From Actinoplanes derwentensis (GTDB lineage Bacteria > Actinomycetota > Actinomycetes > Mycobacteriales > Micromonosporaceae), in assembly GCF_900104725.1 (NCBI RefSeq), contig NZ_LT629758.1, positions 3,100,001 to 3,164,000 of the forward strand: 64,000 nucleotides of DNA, written 5' to 3'. A program made the position numbers and the translations under genes. Shown piece after piece: positions 16,885 to 25,226 of this stretch (within the stretch, counting starts at the first letter, position 1; each line of letters opens with the position of its first letter). Below the pieces are notes generated by a model. The model saw only the letters and a list, made by a program, of their open reading frames with translations. It did no database searches and had not been told where the DNA came from.

Positions 16885-18003
16885 TCAGGTCAGCGGGAAC
16901 TTCAGCTGGCCGGAGGCGATCGGGTTGACGTAGTCGGCGCTGACCATCCCGGCCTTGCGCATGGCCAGGCCGGTCAGGCCCTCGAAGATGGCGCGGCGGG
17001 CATTCATCGTGGTGGTGTAGCCGGGGTCCAGGTGCGGGGCGACCTCCACCACGTCGATGCCGATGACGTTGGTCTCGGCACAGATCCGCCGGAAGGCCGG
17101 AAAGAGTTCGCGAGGTGTCAGGCCGCCGGGTTCCGGGGTGCCGGTGCCGGGGGCGTACGCGGGGTCCAGGACGTCGATGTCGAGTGACAGGTAGACGAAC
17201 TCGGGGCCGTCCTGGATCTCCTCGATGACCTTGTCGAGAACGGCGGTGAAGCCCTTGCGTTCGATCTCGACCATGAAGTGGGTCCGCAGTCCCTGCCGCC
17301 GCATCCAGTTGAACAGCTGGTCATCCGGCCCGGTCGGGGTGCGCAGCCCGACCTGCACGAAGTTCTTGCCGGGGATCTTCTTCTCCTCGATCAGCCGCCA
17401 GATCGGCGTGCCGTGGGTGATGCGGTGACCGAAGATGTGCTCGTGACAGTCGGGGTGAGCGTCGAAGTGGACGACGCCAACCTTGTCCGGGCCGTACAGG
17501 TCGGCCAGCGCGCCGACGCTGGCGATCATCAGCGAGTGGTCGCCGCCGAGGATCACCGGCACGGCTCCGGTCTCGGCGACCTCCTTGACGGTGCCGGCGA
17601 TCGAGGGCAGCGACTTCTCCACGCTGAAGATGTCGATCGCGGCGTCCCCGTAGTCGACCACCTTGAGCTGCTGGAACGGACTGACCCGAGTGCTGGCACT
17701 GATCATCAGCTCGGGCGTGTTGAACAGGTAGCGTTCGTCGGAGCGCAGGGCGCGGGGACCGTAAGCGGCACCCCGGTGACCGGACGACGAGTCCAGCGGC
17801 ACGCCGAGGACAGCGACGTCGACGCCACCGGCGCGCAGGTCCGCCGGTTCCAGGCAGACCGGCAGGCCCATGAAGGTCGGGATGCCGCTGTAGGCGGCCT
17901 GCAGGAAGTTGCGGCGCAGGTCGATCGGGCCGGGTTCGCGCGCGGGCGCCTGCGAACGGTCCACCGGAAGCTGCCAGACCTCACCCGCTCCGTTTTCCTC
18001 CAC
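16885..18003 (-). CDS. Agmatinase-family ureohydrolase (probable guanidino-group amidinohydrolase)
   Basis: 372 residues. Binuclear Mn motifs are complete: GGDHSLM, VVHFDAHPDCHEH and SLDIDVLDPAYAPGTGTPE. Family members release urea from agmatine, guanidinobutyrate or guanidino natural products. In a guanidinobutyryl-primed polyketide pathway it would unmask the terminal amine after assembly. Start is GTG 18003 with GAGGAAGAGG upstream. First gene of the operon with the ligase (20-base gap) and acyltransferase. Hydrolysis of free 4-guanidinobutyrate before loading is the alternative. Confidence 0.9.
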   Translation of the reverse strand: MEENGAGEVWQLPVDRSQAPAREPGPIDLRRNFLQAAYSGIPTFMGLPVCLEPADLRAGGVDVAVLGVPLDSSSGHRGAAYGPRALRSDERYLFNTPELMISASTRVSPFQQLKVVDYGDAAIDIFSVEKSLPSIAGTVKEVAETGAVPVILGGDHSLMIASVGALADLYGPDKVGVVHFDAHPDCHEHIFGHRITHGTPIWRLIEEKKIPGKNFVQVGLRTPTGPDDQLFNWMRRQGLRTHFMVEIERKGFTAVLDKVIEEIQDGPEFVYLSLDIDVLDPAYAPGTGTPEPGGLTPRELFPAFRRICAETNVIGIDVVEVAPHLDPGYTTTMNARRAIFEGLTGLAMRKAGMVSADYVNPIASGQLKFPLT

Positions 18004-18170
18004 GCCGCCTCTTCCTCGTTGTTCATCGGTTCGTCCGGGACCGCGCTGGACACTATGGAATTAAGCGGATGCGCCATACCCCAGGACACCCCCTAGTCCG
18101 GCATTCCCGATTCAGGTTCCAGTCGGTTTCCGGAAAGAATCTGTTAACTTCCCACACAAAAGAGACGGAG

Positions 18171-18199
18171 ACAACACGAACTTTTACCGTACGTGTTGT
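18171..18199. promoter_or_regulatory. Candidate operator: ACAACACG-N13-CGTGTTGT
   Basis: Perfect 8-base inverted repeat separated by 13 bases, in the divergent region about 170 bases before the ureohydrolase start. Spacing suits a dimeric regulator. The factor is unknown; the adjacent LAL regulator is one candidate. Confidence 0.5.
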
Positions 18200-18339
18200 T
18201 TTCGCAGGCCAGCGACGCTTATAAGCGCGAACGTATAGAGTGCTTCGTCCAGATATAAGGTGATCGCATGTTGCCGGGTTTGATGATAATTGCCCCATTT
18301 AGCCAGGCCGTCAGCGACGATTGTTAACGCTTCCTTTCA

Positions 18340-18369
18340 TTGCTGGCCGCCCCTGCCCGGTGCCATACT
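18340..18369 (+). promoter_or_regulatory. Candidate promoter for the LAL regulator
   Basis: TTGCTG, 18 bases, CATACT; about 130 bases before the ATG at 18503. Confidence 0.4.
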
Positions 18370-18502
18370 CGCCGCGTTGATCAACGCAGGTTAAACGGTT
18401 CAGAATCCCACCCGGAATACCATTCTTTTCGACCTGTGCAACGTAGGCATACGCCGATGAGAGTCATGGAAAACGGGGGGTGACTTCGAGGAGAAGCAAC
18501 GC

Positions 18503-21259
18503 ATGTTCGTCGAACGAGAGGGACAACTCGCCGCCTTCACGGAGGCACTGGCCGGCGCGGTCGCCGGCCGGGGCGGAGTCCTCGCCACCACCGGTTCGAT
18601 GGTCAGCGGCAAGTCAACCCTGCTCCGTGCCTTCGCGGATCAGGCGCACCACACCGGCTTCACCGTGCTGCGCGGCACCGGCGCCCGCAACGAACGCGAA
18701 CTGCCGCTGAGCCTGGTCAACCAGTTCGGCCACGATCTGCCGTACCTCAAGACCGGCAAAGCCGAACTCGTCCGGGAGATCCACGAGGCGGCGGTACGCC
18801 ACGGCCGCGGCCGCATGGTGGTCGGCCCCCGCCTGGCCGGCATCCTCGCCACCGCCACCGCCGACCTGATCATGGCCGCCGAGCACACCCCGATCCTGGT
18901 GACCGTCGACGACCTGCACCACGTCGACCCGCTGTCCCTGCACTGCCTGCTCTACCTGGTCCGGCGCCTGCGCAGCTCCCGCATCCTGGTCGCGGTGACC
19001 GGCGGCGACCTCGTCGAACCCACCGACCCGCAGCTGTACGCCGAGTTCATGGAACTGGCCGCCGAGGACCAGCTGACACTGCCGGCGCTGACCCGGCACG
19101 GCGTCGGCGAGATGCTCACCGGCATCCTGGGCGGCCGGCCCGACGAGGCACTGGTGCGCGCCTGCACTTCGGCCTCCGGCGGCAACCCGATGCTGACCCG
19201 CACCCTGATCTACGACCTGCGCACCTCCGGCACCCCCTACCTGGACCGCAACGGCCAGGTCCAGCCGGGACACATGTACGCCACGGCGCTGCGCCGCTAC
19301 GTCGAACGCTGCGCCCCGGAACTGCGCCGGGTCCTGGCCGCCGCCGCCCTGTTCGACGGAACCCCACCGGCCGACGCGCTCACCATCGCCCGGCTAGCCT
19401 CGGTCGACACCGCGGCCGCCAGCCGGGCACTCACCGCCCTGGAGAACGCCGGGCTGGTCACCGGCGCCGGCCTGCCGCACCCCGGCGCCCGGCAGGCCGT
19501 CCTCGACCAGCTCCCACCGGCCGCCCTGACGAGCCTGCACCTCCGGGCGGCGCACCTGCTCTACGAACGTGGATCGGCGCCGCTCTCGGTCGGCCGGCAT
19601 CTGCTGGCCGCCGGGCAGGCGCCCGAGTGGTCCGGTCCGGTGCTGCGGGCCGCCGTCGAGAGCCTGCTCGCCGCCGGCGACAACATGACAGCGGTGGGGC
19701 TGCTGCGCCTGGCCCACGACGGGGCCCCCGACGACCGGAGCCGGGCCGAACTGCGGGTCGCCCTGCTCCGGGCCGAATGGCGCAGCGGCCCCGGCTGTGC
19801 GGAGCACCGGCTCGACCAGCTGATGGCCGACGCCCGGGCCGGGCACCTCACCGCGGCCGACCGGCTGGTCCTCGCGCACTACCTGCTGTGGCTCGGGCGT
19901 ACCACCGAAGTGGTCGAGCTGCTCGACGGGATCACCGGCGACACGCTCCGGCCGGAGATCCGGCTCCTCAAGGCCTGGATCCGCTTCACCTGCCCCGGCC
20001 TGCTCCGGCACGACGACACCGATCCGGCCCCCACCGGCCGCACCGCCGAGACCGCGAACCTCGCCGACCCGATGGCACACGCCCTCGACACCCTGGCCAA
20101 AGGTCCCAGCCTCGCCGCCGTCCTCGCCGCCGAACAGGCCCTGCAACGTTCCCCGCTGGCCGGCCGCAACCAGACGATCATCGCCGCCGCGCTCACCGTC
20201 CTCGTCCACTGCGACCACCTCGAGACGGCGTCACTGTGGACCGAGCGCCTGCTCGCACAGGCCATGGCGCACGCCGCCCCGATCTGGCAGGCCCAGCTGC
20301 TGGCCACCCGGGCCGACATCGCGCTGCGCTCCGGCCGCCCGGCGGAGGCCGAACACTCCGCCGAGGCCGCCCTGGCCATGGTGTCGCGGGACAGTTGGGG
20401 CCCGGCGATCGGCTACCCCCTCAGCACCCTGATCATGGCGCACGTCGCCCGCGGCCGGCTCGACGAGGCCGGCCGGCTGCTCGACGACCCGGTGCCGGAC
20501 AGCATGTTCGACACCGTGTGGGCGCTGGCCTTCCTGCGCGCCCGCGGCAGCCTGTACCTGGCCCGCAATCGCGCGCAGGCCGCCCTCGACGACTTCATCT
20601 CCTGCTGGGACCTGACCGCCCGCTGGAACCTCGACCTGCCGTCGCTCGCACCGTGGCGGGTCGACGCCGCCCACGCGTACCTGCGGCTCAACCAGCCGGA
20701 ACAGGCGCGGGCCCTGGCCGAGGGTCAGCTCACCCAGCTGTCACCGGAGCCGAACCGGGCCCGGGCGGCGACCCTGCGGGTGCTGGCCGCCACGGTGCCG
20801 CTGGCACAGCGGCCGTCACTGCTGCGGGAGGGCGCGGAGATCCTGCGAGCCTGCGGCGACCGCCTGGAACTGGCGCACACCCTGGCCGATCTGGGTGAGG
20901 CGCAGCGGGCGCTCGGCGACTTCCAGCGGGCCCGGATGACCATGCGCCGGGCGTACGACCTGGCCGGTGAATGCCGGGCGGACGCGCTGCGCGGACGGCT
21001 GATGCCGGACATCGACGACCTGGCGGGCGAGACCGCCGACGAGACCGACGCCGAGGCCTTCAACTCGCTCAGCGACGCCGAACGGCGGGTCGCCATGCTG
21101 GCCGCGCAGGGCAGCACCAACCGGCAGATCGCCACCAAACTGTTCGTCACGGTGAGCACCGTGGAGCAGCATCTGACGAAGATCTACCGCAAGCTCAACG
21201 TGGCCCGCCGGGCCGACCTGCTGATCAAACTCGGTCCTCGGCTCAGCAATGTGGCCTGA
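18503..21259 (+). CDS. LuxR-family large ATP-binding regulator (LAL)
   Basis: 918 residues, the usual LAL length. An N-terminal AAA/STAND ATPase shows a Walker A (GSMVSGKSTLL, near 33) and Walker B-like LVTVDDLHHVD near 135. A long TPR-like helical middle is followed by a C-terminal LuxR helix-turn-helix (LSDAERRVAMLAAQG, TNRQIATKLFVTVSTVEQHL, near 860-905). A GAGGAG site precedes the ATG. LAL proteins are typical pathway activators of macrolide and polyene clusters. It is divergent from the starter operon, so it is likely the cluster activator. Confidence 0.93.
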   Translation: MFVEREGQLAAFTEALAGAVAGRGGVLATTGSMVSGKSTLLRAFADQAHHTGFTVLRGTGARNERELPLSLVNQFGHDLPYLKTGKAELVREIHEAAVRHGRGRMVVGPRLAGILATATADLIMAAEHTPILVTVDDLHHVDPLSLHCLLYLVRRLRSSRILVAVTGGDLVEPTDPQLYAEFMELAAEDQLTLPALTRHGVGEMLTGILGGRPDEALVRACTSASGGNPMLTRTLIYDLRTSGTPYLDRNGQVQPGHMYATALRRYVERCAPELRRVLAAAALFDGTPPADALTIARLASVDTAAASRALTALENAGLVTGAGLPHPGARQAVLDQLPPAALTSLHLRAAHLLYERGSAPLSVGRHLLAAGQAPEWSGPVLRAAVESLLAAGDNMTAVGLLRLAHDGAPDDRSRAELRVALLRAEWRSGPGCAEHRLDQLMADARAGHLTAADRLVLAHYLLWLGRTTEVVELLDGITGDTLRPEIRLLKAWIRFTCPGLLRHDDTDPAPTGRTAETANLADPMAHALDTLAKGPSLAAVLAAEQALQRSPLAGRNQTIIAAALTVLVHCDHLETASLWTERLLAQAMAHAAPIWQAQLLATRADIALRSGRPAEAEHSAEAALAMVSRDSWGPAIGYPLSTLIMAHVARGRLDEAGRLLDDPVPDSMFDTVWALAFLRARGSLYLARNRAQAALDDFISCWDLTARWNLDLPSLAPWRVDAAHAYLRLNQPEQARALAEGQLTQLSPEPNRARAATLRVLAATVPLAQRPSLLREGAEILRACGDRLELAHTLADLGEAQRALGDFQRARMTMRRAYDLAGECRADALRGRLMPDIDDLAGETADETDAEAFNSLSDAERRVAMLAAQGSTNRQIATKLFVTVSTVEQHLTKIYRKLNVARRADLLIKLGPRLSNVA

Positions 21260-21266
21260 CCCGGGT

Positions 21267-22094
21267 TCAGCCCAGCACCAGCCGCGGGGTGCCCGGCGTG
21301 GTGCCCCGATGGCGCCACTCCCGCGGGTAGCCGAGCGACACCTCCACGAAGCGGACGCCGTCGTACCAGGTAGTCCGGGGAATGTGCAGGTGACCGTAGA
21401 CGGCCGCGGTGGCCCGGTACCGCACGTGCCAGTCCGCGGTCAGCTCGGTCCCGCACCACTGGGCGAATTCGGGCTTCCACAGAATGCGCGTCGGTTCCCG
21501 GACCAGCGGCCAGTGGTTGATCAGCACGGTCGGCAGGGACTCGTCGACGGCGTCGAGACGGCGGCCGGTCTCCTCGACCCGGGCCCGGCACCAGTCCTCG
21601 CGGCTGGCGTACGGGTCCGGGTGCAGCATGAACTCGTCGGTGCACACCACACCCACCTCGTACGCCCGGGCCAGCGACGCCTGTTTGGTCTCCAGTCCCG
21701 GCATCCGGAAGGTGTAGTCGTAGAGCAGGAACAGCGGCGCGACCACCGCCGGTCCACCGGCACCCGTCCACACCGGGAACTCGTCCTCCGGGGTGACCAC
21801 ACCGAGCCGGCGGCATTGTTCGACCAGCAGCCGGTAGCGCTCCACACCACGGGCCCGCACCGGATCGTCCTTCATCGTCCACAGTTCGTGATTGCCCGGC
21901 GACCAGATCACCTTGGCGAACCGGCCGGCCAGCAGTTCCAGGGTCCGCACCACGTCCTCGAAGATCTCGCCCACGTCACCGGCCACGATCAGCCAGTCAC
22001 CGTCATGAACCGGCCGGATCCCCTCGGTGATCAGCCGATTCTCGGGATAGGAGACGTGCAGGTCGCTGATGGCGTACAGGCCCGGGGTGCTCAC
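21267..22094 (-). CDS. Calcineurin-like metallophosphoesterase
   Basis: About 275 residues from GTG 22094, chosen because AISDLHVSYPENR, the first metal motif, follows at once. Other motifs are present: VAGDVGEIF, SPGNHELW, INHWPL and YGHLHIPRT. This is a complete dimetal centre. It is convergent with the LAL gene (7-base gap) and divergent from the ABC exporter. Phosphoesterases near antibiotic clusters sometimes remove a protective phosphate from an exported precursor. That role here is speculation. Confidence 0.88.
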   Translation of the reverse strand: MSTPGLYAISDLHVSYPENRLITEGIRPVHDGDWLIVAGDVGEIFEDVVRTLELLAGRFAKVIWSPGNHELWTMKDDPVRARGVERYRLLVEQCRRLGVVTPEDEFPVWTGAGGPAVVAPLFLLYDYTFRMPGLETKQASLARAYEVGVVCTDEFMLHPDPYASREDWCRARVEETGRRLDAVDESLPTVLINHWPLVREPTRILWKPEFAQWCGTELTADWHVRYRATAAVYGHLHIPRTTWYDGVRFVEVSLGYPREWRHRGTTPGTPRLVLG

Positions 22095-22164
22095 GGCCGC
22101 AGCGTAACCACGCCCGGCCGGGCCGCCCACCCCTGAACCACCCCGACTCCAGGAGACCTGACCC

Positions 22165-23016
22165 GTGACAGAAGCAGTACGTGTACGCGACCTCCGCAAG
22201 AGCTACCACGGCTCCCCCGCCGTCGACGGTGTCGACCTGGACATCGCCGAAGGTGAGATCTTCGCCCTGCTCGGGCCCAACGGCGCCGGCAAGACGACCA
22301 CCGTCGAGATCCTCGAAGGCTTCCGCAAACGGGACTCCGGTGAGGTCCGGGTGCTCGGCGAGGACCCGCAACGGGCCTCCCGGCGCTGGCGGTACGGCAT
22401 CGGGCTGGTGCTGCAGAACGCCTCCGACATGGCCGACATGACGGTGGCCGAGACCGTCCGGCACTTCGCCCGCTACTACCCCGGCCCACGCCCGGTCGAC
22501 GAGGTGATCGAACTGGTCGGCCTGACCGCCAAGGCCGGCGCCAAGGTGCGGACTCTCTCCGGCGGCCAGCGCCGCCGGGTCGACGTCGCCATCGGGGTGA
22601 TCGGCCGGCCCCGCCTGCTGTTCCTGGACGAACCGACGACCGGTTTCGACCCGGAGGCCCGCCGTCAGTTCTGGGCACTGATCCGGCTGCTGTCCGAGCA
22701 GGACGGCACCACCATCCTGCTCACCACCCACTACCTCGACGAGGCGGAGACCCTGGCCGACCGGGTGGGCGTGATCAACGCCGGCCGGGTGCTGGCCGTC
22801 GACACCCCCGCCGAGCTGGGCGGCCGCTCGACGGCCGAGGCCGAGGTGACCTGGCTCGAGAACGGCGCCACCCAGAGTCTGCACACCAAAGAGCCCACCG
22901 CGGCGGTACGGGACATCGCCGCCCGTTTCGGTGACAGCGCGGAGATCCCGCACCTGGCCGTGCACCGGCCCACCCTCGAAGACGTCTACCTCGACCTGAT
23001 CGGAAGCCCGCGATGA
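22165..23016 (+). CDS. ABC-2 type exporter, ATP-binding protein
   Basis: 283 residues. Walker A GPNGAGKTTT near 45, signature LSGGQRRRVDVA near 140, Walker B RLLFLDEPTTG, switch His in LLTTHYLDEAE. Related to the DrrA/CcmA group of drug and natural product exporters. GTG start 22165 follows a CAGGAGA site. The permease gene overlaps its stop by 4 bases. Placed next to the polyketide cluster, so it is a plausible self-resistance or export component. Confidence 0.92.
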   Translation: MTEAVRVRDLRKSYHGSPAVDGVDLDIAEGEIFALLGPNGAGKTTTVEILEGFRKRDSGEVRVLGEDPQRASRRWRYGIGLVLQNASDMADMTVAETVRHFARYYPGPRPVDEVIELVGLTAKAGAKVRTLSGGQRRRVDVAIGVIGRPRLLFLDEPTTGFDPEARRQFWALIRLLSEQDGTTILLTTHYLDEAETLADRVGVINAGRVLAVDTPAELGGRSTAEAEVTWLENGATQSLHTKEPTAAVRDIAARFGDSAEIPHLAVHRPTLEDVYLDLIGSPR

Positions 23017-23861
23017 CCACCGCGACCACCCCGCGCGAACCCTCGGTCGCGTCCCTGCGCGAACCCTCGGTCGCGTCTCTCTGCGCGGCCCGCGCCGGCG
23101 TCGAACTGCGCCAGTTCTTCCGCGAACGCACCGCCATGGTGTTCACGTTCGCGTTCCCCGTCGTCCTCCTGGTGCTGCTCGGCTCGATCTTCGACCGGCA
23201 GATCGCCGGCCTCGGCATCCCGGCCAGCCAGCTCCTGGTCGCCGGCATGATCGCGGCAGGTGTCGGTTCGACCTGCTTCGTCAACCTCGCCACCAGCATC
23301 ACCAGCGACCGCGAGGACGGCACCCTGAAACGGCTGCGCGGCGTGCCGATGCCGCCGGTCGCCTACTTCGTCGGCAAGGTCGTGCTGGTCCTGGTCACCG
23401 CCGCAGCCGAAGTAGTGATCGTGCTGGCGGTCGGGGTGGGCTTCTACGACCTGCCGCTGCCCTCGGACGCCACCCGCTGGGCCACCTTCACCTGGGTCTT
23501 CCTCCTCGGCGTCATCGGCTGCGCGCTGCTGGGCACCGCCATCAGCAGCATCCCCCGCTCGGTCCGGGCCGCGGCACCGATCGTCAACCTGCCGTTCCTG
23601 ATCCTCCAGTTCGTCTCCGGCATCTTCATCGTGCCGCTGAGCGCCCTGCCGGAGCCGTTGCAGCAGTTCGGCGCGGTGTTCCCGCTCAAATGGATGGCGC
23701 AGGGCTTCCGCTCGGTGTTCCTACCGGACTCCGCGGCCTCCTTGGAGGCGGCCGGCACCTGGGAACACGGCCGCATCGCCCTGGTACTCACCGCCTGGTG
23801 CCTGGGCGGCCTGGCCCTGTGCCTGACCACGTTCCGCTGGCAGGGCCGCAAGGACGGCTGA
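23013..23861 (+). CDS. ABC-2 type exporter, permease
   Basis: 282 residues with about six membrane segments (for example VVLLVLLGSIF, VVLVLVTAAAEVVIVLAVGV, FTWVFLLGVIGCALLGTAI, IALVLTAWCLGGLALCL). Partner of the preceding ATPase by ATGA overlap. Its N-terminus carries a duplicated octapeptide (REPSVASL twice), from a 24-base tandem repeat before the first membrane segment. Confidence 0.9.
   Translation: MTTATTPREPSVASLREPSVASLCAARAGVELRQFFRERTAMVFTFAFPVVLLVLLGSIFDRQIAGLGIPASQLLVAGMIAAGVGSTCFVNLATSITSDREDGTLKRLRGVPMPPVAYFVGKVVLVLVTAAAEVVIVLAVGVGFYDLPLPSDATRWATFTWVFLLGVIGCALLGTAISSIPRSVRAAAPIVNLPFLILQFVSGIFIVPLSALPEPLQQFGAVFPLKWMAQGFRSVFLPDSAASLEAAGTWEHGRIALVLTAWCLGGLALCLTTFRWQGRKDG
23034..23081 (+). 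repeat. 24-bp tandem duplication in the permease N-terminus
   Basis: Two adjacent 24-base copies, 22 of 24 bases identical, encoding REPSVASL twice. In frame. Confidence 0.85.
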
Positions 23862-23882
23862 CCCGAAGGGCCGGGGATCTCT

Positions 23883-24220
23883 TCAACGCCGGTGCCGGGG
23901 CCCCTGGGCTACGTGGGATCTCGGGGTGTCGGCGGGGTCGGGACCGCGGTCGGCGTCGGCCGCGCTCCTGACGTCGCCGGCGTGCAGGTGCAGGTGGGCG
24001 CCGCCGGGCCGGGCCAGGCCGGCGCCTTCGATGTCCACGTCCGGCAGGGCCCGGTCCAGCCACCGCGGAAGCCACCATGCGCTGCGGCCCAACAGGTGCA
24101 ACACCGCGGGGACCAGTGTCATGCGGACGATGAACGCGTCCACGACGACGCCGACGGCCAGGGAGAAGCCGATGGCCTTGATGGTGGCGTCGCTGCCAAG
24201 ATGAAGGCCGCGAACACGCC
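23883..24220 (-). pseudogene. MMPL-family transporter C-terminal remnant
   Basis: The minus strand encodes the characteristic C-terminal end of an MMPL/RND lipid transporter: GVFAAFIL, then in another frame SDATIKAIGFSLAVGV and VVDAFIVRMTLVPAV with LLGRSAWWLPRWLDR. One base is missing near 24198, breaking the frame between the two parts, and everything upstream is gone where the meaB stop begins. No start or ATP/proton-coupling region remains. Confidence 0.8.
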
Positions 24221-24221
24221 G

Positions 24222-25226
24222 TCATGCTCCGAAGGGCAGTGATCCCCGGGTGGCCTGCGGGAGTGCTGAGGCGCGATCGTACGAGGCGAGCAGTTCCTGG
24301 ACGGCCTGGGCCGGAGTGAGGGACCCGTCCAGGACCCGTTGCCGTACGTCACCGGCGGTGGCCCGTACCGCCGGGTGGGTTTCGAAGCGGGTCAGCACGG
24401 CTTGCCGGGCCATCGCCCACATCCAGTCCGCCTGCTGGGCCCGCCGCCTCCCGGCGATGTCCGTCTGCGCGCGGTGCGCGGCCAGCTGGGCCCACACCTC
24501 GTCGACGCCGGTCTCCTCCAGGGCACTGCACGTCAGGACGGGTGTCACCCAGCCACCGCCGTCGTCGAGCATCCGCAGCGCGCCGGACAGGTCCCGGGCT
24601 GCGCGTTTCGCCTCGACGACGTGCGGGCCGTCGGCTTTGTTGACGGCGATGACGTCGGCGAGTTCCAGGATGCCTTTCTTGATGCCCTGGAGCTGGTCGC
24701 CCGCGCGGGCCAGGGCGAGGAACAGGAAGGTGTCGACCATGCCGGCGACGGTGGTCTCGGACTGGCCCACGCCGACCGTCTCCACGATCACCACGTCGTA
24801 CCCGGCGGCCTCCACCACGACGATCGCCTCACGGGTGGTCTTCGCGACACCGCCCAGGGTGCCGCTGGTCGGTGACGGCCGGACGTAGGCGGCCGGGTCG
24901 GCGGCGAGCCGGGCCATCCGGGTCTTGTCGCCGAGGATGCTGCCGCCGGTACGCACCGACGACGGGTCGACGGCGAGCACCGCGACCCGGTGCCCGGCAG
25001 CGGTGAGGTCGCTGCCGAGCGTGTCGATGAAGGTGGACTTGCCGACGCCGGGCACCCCGCTGATGCCGATCCGGTGGGATCGGCCGGCGTCCGGGGTGAG
25101 CAGGGCGAGCAGTTCCTGTGCCCGGATCTGGTGGTCGGCCCGGGTGGACTCGACCAGGGTGATGGCGCGGGCCACCCAGGCCGGGATGCGGGACCGCACC
25201 CCGGCGGCGATCGTCTCGGGGGTCAT
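24222..25226 (-). CDS. meaB: MeaB/ArgK-type GTPase, methylmalonyl-CoA mutase chaperone
   Basis: 334 residues. G1 loop [13 protein letters not shown] near 55, ETVGVGQSE near 150, NKADG near 198. MeaB protects and reloads cobalamin in methylmalonyl-CoA mutase. It is last in the operon with 4-base overlap to mutB, which confirms the assignment. Confidence 0.95.
   Translation of the reverse strand: MTPETIAAGVRSRIPAWVARAITLVESTRADHQIRAQELLALLTPDAGRSHRIGISGVPGVGKSTFIDTLGSDLTAAGHRVAVLAVDPSSVRTGGSILGDKTRMARLAADPAAYVRPSPTSGTLGGVAKTTREAIVVVEAAGYDVVIVETVGVGQSETTVAGMVDTFLFLALARAGDQLQGIKKGILELADVIAVNKADGPHVVEAKRAARDLSGALRMLDDGGGWVTPVLTCSALEETGVDEVWAQLAAHRAQTDIAGRRRAQQADWMWAMARQAVLTRFETHPAVRATAGDVRQRVLDGSLTPAQAVQELLASYDRASALPQATRGSLPFGA

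Larger units (their letters stand above)
18004..18502. promoter_or_regulatory. Divergent 499-base control region between the starter operon and the LAL regulator
   Basis: Less GC-rich than its surroundings. Holds a perfect 8-base inverted repeat (18171-18199) and a plausible promoter for the plus-strand regulator (18340-18369). Both transcription units most likely start here. Confidence 0.6.
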
